A DNA stretch of 64,000 nucleotides. It comes from Acetobacter malorum. Its GTDB lineage: Bacteria > Pseudomonadota > Alphaproteobacteria > Acetobacterales > Acetobacteraceae. Both the position numbers and the translations under genes were made by a program. The DNA is taken from assembly GCF_001580615.1 (NCBI RefSeq), contig NZ_LHZC01000057.1, forward strand, positions 62,001-126,000, given 5' to 3'. The number at the start of each line of letters is the position of its first letter. Position 1 is the first letter of the stretch. The notes beneath the pieces were generated by a model. It saw nothing but the letters and a program-made list of their open reading frames with translations. It was not told the DNA's origin and made no database searches. Shown here one piece after another: positions 58,649 through 64,000 of this stretch.

Positions 58649-60965
58649 ACTGGAACGCATTGCAGCCCGGCAGGACCGTGCGGCCGGGCGTGGCCCGACC
58701 CGCCGTGGTGTGCTGCTGACAGGCCTTGGCTCGGCGTTCATGTTCGGGTTCGCGCGGGAGGCTTCTGCCGCGCAGACCTACCCGCAGAATGCCAGCCTGC
58801 CCGGCAACGGCGCGTTTGAACCGACTGTCTGGTGCTCTGTCGGCCCGGATGGCGTGGTGAACGTCAACATCATCCGCGCAGAAATGGGCCAGCATGTTGG
58901 CACCGCCCTCGCCCGTATTATTGCGGACGAAATGGAAGCCGACTGGGACAAGGTCCGTATCACCTATGTGGATACAGACCCCAAATGGGGCCTGATGGTC
59001 ACCGGTGGGTCATGGTCCGTATGGATGACATGGGATGTCTTCCGTCAGGCTGGGGCCGCAGCCCGCACCGTGCTGGTGGAAGAAGGCGCCAAACTGCTTG
59101 GCACCTCCCCCGCCAACTGTATTGCGCGTAATGGCCGCGTGATTGCCGGCAGCCGCTCTGTCTCCTTTGGTGACATTGTCAGCCACGCCCGCCCCACACG
59201 CTCCTTCAGCCCGGATGAGATGGCCAAGCTGCCGCTCAAACCCGCCTCTGAACGTCGCCTGATTGGTAAAGACGTCAAAGCGCTGGATATTCCGGCCAAG
59301 ACTGACGGCACCGCCATTTACGGCATCGACGCCAAGCTGGAAGGCATGGTGTATGCGCGGCCCAAGCTGCCGCCCACGCGCTATGGCTCCAAGGTTGTCT
59401 CCGTTGATGATAGCGAAGCCAAAAAGATCAAAGGCTATATCCGCTACATCGTTCTGAACGATCCGTCCGACACGGTGCCCGGCTGGGTTGCTGTTCTGGC
59501 CTCCACCTATCCGGCCGCCATCCGCGCAACCGATGCGCTGAAGGTCACCTGGACGCCGGGCAAGACGGCCAATGTCTCGGAAAAAGACATTATCGAACAC
59601 GGTCGCAAGCAGATTGCCGAGAAAACCGGCGGCTCCTGCGTGTTCAATGATGATGGCGTGGATGAAGCCTTCGCGTCTGCCAAACACGTGTTTGAGCGCA
59701 CCTACACCTGTGCATCCGTGCTGCACTATCAGCTTGAGCCCATGAACGCTCTGGCCCGCCAGCAGGACGGCAAATGGGAAATCCATTGCGGTAACCAGTG
59801 GCAGTCCCTGTTCCTGCCGGTTATCGCCAAGGCATTGCAGGTTAAAGAGACCGACGTTGTTATGCGCAGTTACCTGCTGGGTGGTGGCTTTGGCCGACGC
59901 CTGAACGGGGATTACGCTGTTCCTGCCGCGCTGATTTCCAAGGAACTCGGCGGCAAGCCGGTCAAACTGATCCTGACCCGCTCTGACGATATGCAGTTTG
60001 ACTCCTTCCGCTCCCCGTCCATCCAGACGGTGCGTGTGGCTATGGATGACCAGAAGGCCCTCAAAGGCTGGCAGCACCATGCCTCTGCAGGCTGGCCGAC
60101 CGGCGTGATGGCTTCGGCCTTCATGGAAAAAGGTGCAGACGGCAAACCTTACGATCAGTTCGCCATTGCTGGCGCTGACCACTGGTATGATGTCGGGCCG
60201 ATGCGCGTGCGTGCGCTGGATAATGATCTGGCTGACGCCACGTTCCGTCCGGGCTGGCTGCGTTCCGTGAGTTCCGGCTGGACGCCATGGGCGCATGAAG
60301 CGTTTCTGGATGAACTGGCCCACGAACTCGGGCATGACCCGGTTGAGTTCCGCATCTCCCTGCTGACGGCCAAAGGCCGCAATGCAGGCAAGGCACCGGA
60401 CTCTGTTGGGGGCGCGACCCGTCAGGCCAACGTGCTGAAGCGTCTGGTTGAAAAATGCGGCTATGGCAAAGCCCAGCTGCCGAAAGATACGGCCATTGGC
60501 ATTGCCACCACCTTCGGTCAGGAACGCGCCATGCCGACCTGGACGGCAGGTGCCGTGCAGGTGCATGTGGACCGCAAAACCGGCGTTGTGACCTGCCAGA
60601 AAATCTGGCTGGTTCTGGATGCTGGCACGATTGTTGATCCCGATGGCGCTATGGCCCAGACGGAAGGTGGTGCTCTGTGGGGCCTGAGCATGGCGCTGTT
60701 TGAGAACACCGAAATCGAAAACGGCAACGTGCGCGACCGCAACCTGAACACCTACACCCCGCTCCGCATTACCGACATCCCGGAAATGGATATCGAGTTT
60801 GTGGACAGCACCGAAAAGCCCATGGGCCTTGGTGAACCGGGTGTAACCACCATTGGCGCGGCCATTGCCAATGGCGTATTCAATGCCGTGGGTGTCCGCC
60901 TGCGCCACCAGCCCATCCGCCCTGCGGATGTTCTGAAAGGCCTTTCCGAGAAAAAGCCCGCCTGA
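58641..60965 (+). CDS. Molybdopterin-binding large subunit of a membrane-bound aldehyde-type dehydrogenase
   Basis: The protein is 774 residues from the ATG at 58641, with GAGGAG before it. The N-terminal Tat signal (RRGVLLTGLGSAFMFGFA) exports the folded cofactor enzyme to the periplasm. The xanthine-dehydrogenase-family body includes SYLLGGGFGRRLNGDYA (molybdenum cofactor binding), and the catalytic Glu lies in MGLGEPGVTTIG near the end. The layout is closest to IorB and acetic-acid-bacterial membrane-bound aldehyde dehydrogenases. Oxidation of acetaldehyde or another aldehyde to acid is the likely reaction, but isoquinoline- or nicotinate-type substrates cannot be excluded from sequence. 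Confidence 0.92.
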   Translation: MGKLERIAARQDRAAGRGPTRRGVLLTGLGSAFMFGFAREASAAQTYPQNASLPGNGAFEPTVWCSVGPDGVVNVNIIRAEMGQHVGTALARIIADEMEADWDKVRITYVDTDPKWGLMVTGGSWSVWMTWDVFRQAGAAARTVLVEEGAKLLGTSPANCIARNGRVIAGSRSVSFGDIVSHARPTRSFSPDEMAKLPLKPASERRLIGKDVKALDIPAKTDGTAIYGIDAKLEGMVYARPKLPPTRYGSKVVSVDDSEAKKIKGYIRYIVLNDPSDTVPGWVAVLASTYPAAIRATDALKVTWTPGKTANVSEKDIIEHGRKQIAEKTGGSCVFNDDGVDEAFASAKHVFERTYTCASVLHYQLEPMNALARQQDGKWEIHCGNQWQSLFLPVIAKALQVKETDVVMRSYLLGGGFGRRLNGDYAVPAALISKELGGKPVKLILTRSDDMQFDSFRSPSIQTVRVAMDDQKALKGWQHHASAGWPTGVMASAFMEKGADGKPYDQFAIAGADHWYDVGPMRVRALDNDLADATFRPGWLRSVSSGWTPWAHEAFLDELAHELGHDPVEFRISLLTAKGRNAGKAPDSVGGATRQANVLKRLVEKCGYGKAQLPKDTAIGIATTFGQERAMPTWTAGAVQVHVDRKTGVVTCQKIWLVLDAGTIVDPDGAMAQTEGGALWGLSMALFENTEIENGNVRDRNLNTYTPLRITDIPEMDIEFVDSTEKPMGLGEPGVTTIGAAIANGVFNAVGVRLRHQPIRPADVLKGLSEKKPA

Positions 60966-60977
60966 CGCAGGCTTTTT
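60951..60977 (+). terminator. Terminator overlapping the large-subunit stop codon
   Basis: AAAAAGCC pairs with GGCTTTTT, with an extra GC/GC pair inside. The left arm lies within the last codons of the large subunit. Confidence 0.75.
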
Positions 60978-60998
60978 CCTGAACGGATAAGACGGTTA

Positions 60999-61038
60999 CA
61001 AAAAACCGGTGCGCTGTTTTCAGCCGCCGGTTTTTTTT
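60999..61038 (+). terminator. Second tandem terminator of the molybdenum dehydrogenase operon
   Basis: AAAACCGG...GCTG folds back on CAGC...CCGGTTTT around a TTTT loop and is followed by a long T run. It lies 22 bases beyond the first terminator. Confidence 0.88.
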
Positions 61039-61086
61039 ATGCGCCAAGCTCTAAAAGGCGACTGTGAAAGACAACAGTCGGCCCAT

Positions 61087-61124
61087 AAAAAAAGCCCTCC
61101 AGACCGTTTAGGACCTGAAGGGCT
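61087..61124 (-). terminator. Rho-independent terminator of hslV-hslU-sufE
   Basis: Read on the minus strand, AGCCCT/AGGGCT pairs with further CAG/CTG pairs inside and ends in a seven-T run. It lies 74 bases past the sufE stop. Confidence 0.85.
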
Positions 61125-61197
61125 GCTCTATTCATCTGGAACGACCAGTTATCTGGCGCGACCAACTAAAGAAAATCCAAAAACCGGAAATCCTGTC

Positions 61198-61641
61198 TCA
61201 GACTTTCAAAGACGCCGCCGCAGACCGGATCGCCCGCGCCATGGCTTCCACTCCGTTGCCACGGTTGGTAGAAAGCGCCTGCACCAGCCCGAGGTCCCGC
61301 AAAAAGTGCGGATCTGTCGCCATGATTTCCTCACAGGTGCGGCCGGAATAAACCCGCAGGAGGAGTGCGACCAGACCGCAGACAATGGCCGCGTCGGACA
61401 ATCCTGCGAAGTAGAGCTTTCCGCCCTCTTCCCGTGCTTCCAGCCACACCTGGCTCTGGCAGCCTGGAACGCGGTGCTCATCATTGCACCATTCCGGCGG
61501 GAATGGCGGCAGCTTGCGGCCCATCTCAATGATGTACTGGTAGCGTTCCATCCAGTCATCAAAGACTTCAAGCTCGTCACGGATCGCTTCAATCGCCTCA
61601 GCGGCAGTATCTTCTTCGGGCAGTAAAAAGGGTGCGTTCAT
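61198..61641 (-). CDS. sufE: SufE-family cysteine-desulfurase partner
   Basis: The 147-residue protein has DDWMERYQYIIEMGRKLP near the start and the sulfur-accepting Cys61 in HRVPGCQSQVWL. The C-terminal DPHFLRDLGLVQALSTNRGNGVEAM is the usual SufE ending. It accepts sulfane sulfur from SufS for iron-sulfur cluster assembly in the cytoplasm. The ATG overlaps the hslU stop by one base, so it ends the hslVU transcript. The suf cluster itself is not in the window. Confidence 0.95.
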   Translation of the reverse strand: MNAPFLLPEEDTAAEAIEAIRDELEVFDDWMERYQYIIEMGRKLPPFPPEWCNDEHRVPGCQSQVWLEAREEGGKLYFAGLSDAAIVCGLVALLLRVYSGRTCEEIMATDPHFLRDLGLVQALSTNRGNGVEAMARAIRSAAASLKV

Positions 61642-62954
61642 TACAGAATAAACCGGCTGAGATCGCCCTTGCGGGCCAGAGGAGCAACTTTGTCCTGAAC
61701 CAGAGAGGCTTCGACGTGAATGACCTCGCCCTTCCGGTCAGACGCTGTGAAGGAGATTTCCTCCAGCAGCTTTTCCAGCACCGTGGCGAGACGCCGGGCA
61801 CCAATATTTTCCACGCGATCGTTGATATCGGCGGCCAGTTCGGCCAGCGCTTCCACAGCGCCGTCCGAGAAGGTCAGCGTCACGTTTTCCGTGCTGAGCA
61901 GAGCGATATACTGCTTGAGCAGAGAATGCTCAGGGTCCGTCAGAATACGGCGCAGATCCTCACGAGAAAGCGGCTGAAGCTCAACGCGGATCGGCAGACG
62001 CCCCTGCAATTCTGGCAGAAGGTCAGACGGTTTAGCCAGATGGAACGCGCCGGATGCAATAAACAGAATATGGTCGGTTTTCACCGCCCCATATTTGGTA
62101 GAAACGGTCGTGCCTTCAATCAGCGGCAGCAGGTCACGCTGCACGCCTTCGCGTGAGACATCACCGCTGCGTCCACCACCATCGGCAGCACGACCGCAGA
62201 CCTTGTCGATCTCATCCAGAAAGACAATGCCGTTTTCCTGCGCATGCGCCACGGCTTCCCGCGTCAGCGCTTCATTATCCAGCATCTTGTCGGCTTCTTC
62301 ACGCTCCAGATACTCCCGCGCGGCTGCCACTTTCAGGCGGCGCTGCTGGGGTGTCTTGTTCATGAAGGTCTTCATCATTTCGCTGAAGTTGATGACCTGT
62401 CCGGGCATCATCCCCGGCATTTCACCACCGCCGGCGGGGGCTGCTTCCACAACAGCCACCTCAACGTCTTTATCTTCCAGCTGGCCATCCCGCAGCATGG
62501 TGCGGAACTTGTTCTTGGTCTCAGCCGAGGCACTGGCACCAACCAGTGCATCCACCAGTCGGTCTTCCGCAGCCTGCGCGGCACGGGTGGCAACGTCCTT
62601 GCGTTTGACCTCGCGCAGCATGGTGATGGAGGCTTCGACCAGATCGCGCACGATGCTTTCCACATCGCGCCCCACATAGCCCACTTCCGTAAACTTGGTG
62701 GCTTCCACTTTCAGGAACGGGGCCTGAGCCAGTTTGGCCAGACGGCGGGCAATCTCAGTTTTACCGCAGCCAGTCGGGCCAATCATCAGGATGTTTTTGG
62801 GCACCACCTCTTCACGCAGCGCTTCCGGCAACTGCGCACGCCGCCAGCGGTTGCGCAGCGCAATAGCCACAGCACGCTTGGCGTCAGCCTGCCCGATAAT
62901 AAAGCGATCAAGCTCCGAGACAATTTCCCTCGGAGAAAATGTCGGTGCGTCCAT
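61641..62954 (-). CDS. hslU: ATP-dependent protease ATPase subunit HslU
   Basis: The 437-residue AAA+ protein has [27 protein letters not shown] at the N-terminus, Walker [10 protein letters not shown] (residues about 56-64), a helical I domain (about 110-235) and Walker [11 protein letters not shown]. The sensor-II-bearing C-terminal part includes [12 protein letters not shown]. It unfolds substrates and feeds HslV. It overlaps hslV by one base and sufE by one base. Confidence 0.97.
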   Translation of the reverse strand: MDAPTFSPREIVSELDRFIIGQADAKRAVAIALRNRWRRAQLPEALREEVVPKNILMIGPTGCGKTEIARRLAKLAQAPFLKVEATKFTEVGYVGRDVESIVRDLVEASITMLREVKRKDVATRAAQAAEDRLVDALVGASASAETKNKFRTMLRDGQLEDKDVEVAVVEAAPAGGGEMPGMMPGQVINFSEMMKTFMNKTPQQRRLKVAAAREYLEREEADKMLDNEALTREAVAHAQENGIVFLDEIDKVCGRAADGGGRSGDVSREGVQRDLLPLIEGTTVSTKYGAVKTDHILFIASGAFHLAKPSDLLPELQGRLPIRVELQPLSREDLRRILTDPEHSLLKQYIALLSTENVTLTFSDGAVEALAELAADINDRVENIGARRLATVLEKLLEEISFTASDRKGEVIHVEASLVQDKVAPLARKGDLSRFIL

Positions 62955-63559
62955 CAGGAAGAAGCCTTGTCGGTTGAAGGAGAAGCCGTCAGCGTTTCCA
63001 CCCGCACGGAGTGATTGGTATACACGCAGATATCCCCGGCAATTTTCATGGAACGACGCACAATTTCCTCGGCATCCAGATCCTCGACCGTCAGCAGCGC
63101 ACGGGCGGCCGAGAGGGCAAAATTTCCGCCGGAGCCAATGGCGATAATGCCATCTTCAGGTTCCAGCACGTCACCATTCCCCGTCAGCGTGAAGGAGTGC
63201 TCCGCATCGGCCACAGCCATCATGGCTTCCAGCCGCCGCAGGTAGCGGTCTGTCCGCCAGTCCTTGGCCAGTTCCACACAGGCGCGTTCAAGCTGATTGG
63301 GGTAGCGCTCCAGCTTGCCTTCCAGCCGCTCCAGCAGGGTGAAGGCATCTGCCGTTGCTCCGGCAAACCCGGCCAGAATGGAGCCAGAGGGGCCAATACG
63401 CCGCACCTTGCGGGCGTTGCCCTTGATGACGGTCTGGCCGAGCGTCACCTGCCCGTCCCCGGCCATGGCCACTGTCGGGCCGCGCCGGACACAGAGGATG
63501 GTTGTCCCGTGCCATCCGACGGGATCATGCGAGGAGGAGGCTGTCTGAAAGCTTTGCAT
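62954..63559 (-). CDS. hslV: ATP-dependent protease subunit HslV
   Basis: The protein is about 201 residues from the ATG at 63559. The catalytic threonine is Thr19, in [11 protein letters not shown], exposed after removal of an 18-residue propeptide. [21 protein letters not shown] and the [15 protein letters not shown] segment are family-typical. It forms the double-hexamer protease core capped by HslU. The ribosome-binding site is weak, so a start a few codons upstream is possible. The hslV stop overlaps hslU start (TGATG). Confidence 0.94.
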   Translation of the reverse strand: MQSFQTASSSHDPVGWHGTTILCVRRGPTVAMAGDGQVTLGQTVIKGNARKVRRIGPSGSILAGFAGATADAFTLLERLEGKLERYPNQLERACVELAKDWRTDRYLRRLEAMMAVADAEHSFTLTGNGDVLEPEDGIIAIGSGGNFALSAARALLTVEDLDAEEIVRRSMKIAGDICVYTNHSVRVETLTASPSTDKASS

Positions 63560-63621
63560 GGTAGAAAGAGATAAGCCTTCCTGCCGCCAGCACAAGAGGC
63601 CAGCAGGCAGGAAACCGCTCG

Positions 63622-64000
63622 TTATGCGGCCAGCATAGCCCTGACATCCCCCAGCAAGGCATCCCGCGTGTAGGGTTTGTGCAAAACCGTAACCCCTTCC
63701 GGCAGCGAGGCAAGGTCGGCATAGCCGGTTACAAACAGGACGGGCAGTTCTGGCCGCACGTCATGCAGGCGGCGGGCTGCTTCATCCCCATTCATGCCCG
63801 GCATCATCACGTCCATCACCACCAGCGCAATATCCGGCTTGTCGCCCACCACACTCAGGGCCTCAGCACCACTGGCGGATTCCAGCACGTCATACCCGGC
63901 CCGGCGCAGGAAGCCTGCCGTCACGGCCCGCACACCCGGTTCATCATCCACCACAAGAATGGTCTTGCCGGACTGAACCGGCGGCAACGTCTGAGGGGGC
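63622..64000 (-). CDS. Receiver domain, probably C-terminus of a hybrid histidine kinase (cut by window)
   Basis: The visible 125 or so residues form a complete CheY-like receiver: [10 protein letters not shown] (acidic pair), the phosphorylated Asp in [12 protein letters not shown], the Thr/Ser in FVTGYAD and the Lys in LHKPYTRD. The frame remains open to the end of the window through [12 protein letters not shown], a linker typical of the kinase-receiver junction in hybrid kinases. A TTG at 63987 could serve as a start but has no ribosome-binding site. The kinase part would lie beyond 64000. It is separate from hslV by 62 bases. Confidence 0.8.
   Translation of the reverse strand, partial: PPQTLPPVQSGKTILVVDDEPGVRAVTAGFLRRAGYDVLESASGAEALSVVGDKPDIALVVMDVMMPGMNGDEAARRLHDVRPELPVLFVTGYADLASLPEGVTVLHKPYTRDALLGDVRAMLAA

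Noticed and set aside
59010-60908. A 632-codon open frame on the minus strand opposite the molybdenum subunit
   Set aside because: Same reasoning: the opposite strand encodes a complete cofactor enzyme with all motifs.

Overview
The window looks like chromosomal core sequence from an acetic acid bacterium (Acetobacteraceae), most likely the genus Acetobacter. The best evidence is a 505-residue succinyl-CoA:acetate CoA-transferase (AarC) and a 436-residue citrate synthase (AarA), both very close to what I recall of the Acetobacter aceti acetic-acid-resistance proteins, with a SixA-like phosphatase between them. A periplasmic molybdenum/iron-sulfur/triheme-cytochrome dehydrogenase operon of the kind used for vinegar-type surface oxidation supports this. 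No phage, insertion sequence, CRISPR array, rRNA or tRNA was recognised.

Layout: 1-2.7 kb, end of smc and an anchored protein of unknown function. 2.7-7.6 kb, aar region (aarC divergent from metallophosphoesterase, chorismate mutase and sixA, then aarA). 7.6-8.1 kb, a non-coding stretch with a hexanucleotide repeat. 8.1-13.4 kb, housekeeping genes (ELM1-like protein, pyrE, murI, polyprenyl diphosphate synthase, N6-adenine methylase). 13.5-16.5 kb, class I ribonucleotide reductase nrdAB with a promoter rich in symmetry. 16.8-22.1 kb, Gfo/Idh/MocA oxidoreductase, secDF, a lipoprotein, mscL and rpmE. 22.2-24.4 kb, a small heat-shock gene with a ROSE-like leader, the trcR-type regulator and two divergent DUF465 genes. 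24.4-27.7 kb, purEK and two overlapping radC-family genes. 27.7-34.7 kb, uvrD/pcrA, prmA, pepP, NAD-type isocitrate dehydrogenase and a Nudix-like protein. 34.7-39.1 kb, MFS transporter, prfC, rpsD and an HdeD-like protein. 39.1-42.5 kb, a TetR regulator, class A beta-lactamase and small secreted protein, divergent from an aldehyde dehydrogenase. 42.5-50.3 kb, CPA1 antiporter, fumC, two very small envelope proteins, an orphan peptide-binding protein and an orphan pstS. 50.4-54.6 kb, rpmI-rplT-pheS-pheT. 54.9-61 kb, mannitol dehydrogenase and the molybdenum dehydrogenase operon. 61.2-64 kb, hslV-hslU-sufE and the receiver end of a probable hybrid histidine kinase cut by the window edge.

Several genes converge on acetate and central carbon metabolism: AarA, AarC, isocitrate dehydrogenase and fumarase supply steps of the acetic-acid-bacterial TCA cycle, in which AarC replaces succinyl-CoA synthetase. 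The cytochrome/molybdenum complex feeds periplasmic oxidations into the respiratory chain. I found no wholly unknown system. The observations most worth testing are the RadC pair (one with the JAMM site, one without), the ROSE-like thermosensor, the paired NrdR-like sites and palindrome before an ATP-cone-less nrdA, the repeated TetR operator candidates, and the CCTAAG repeat.
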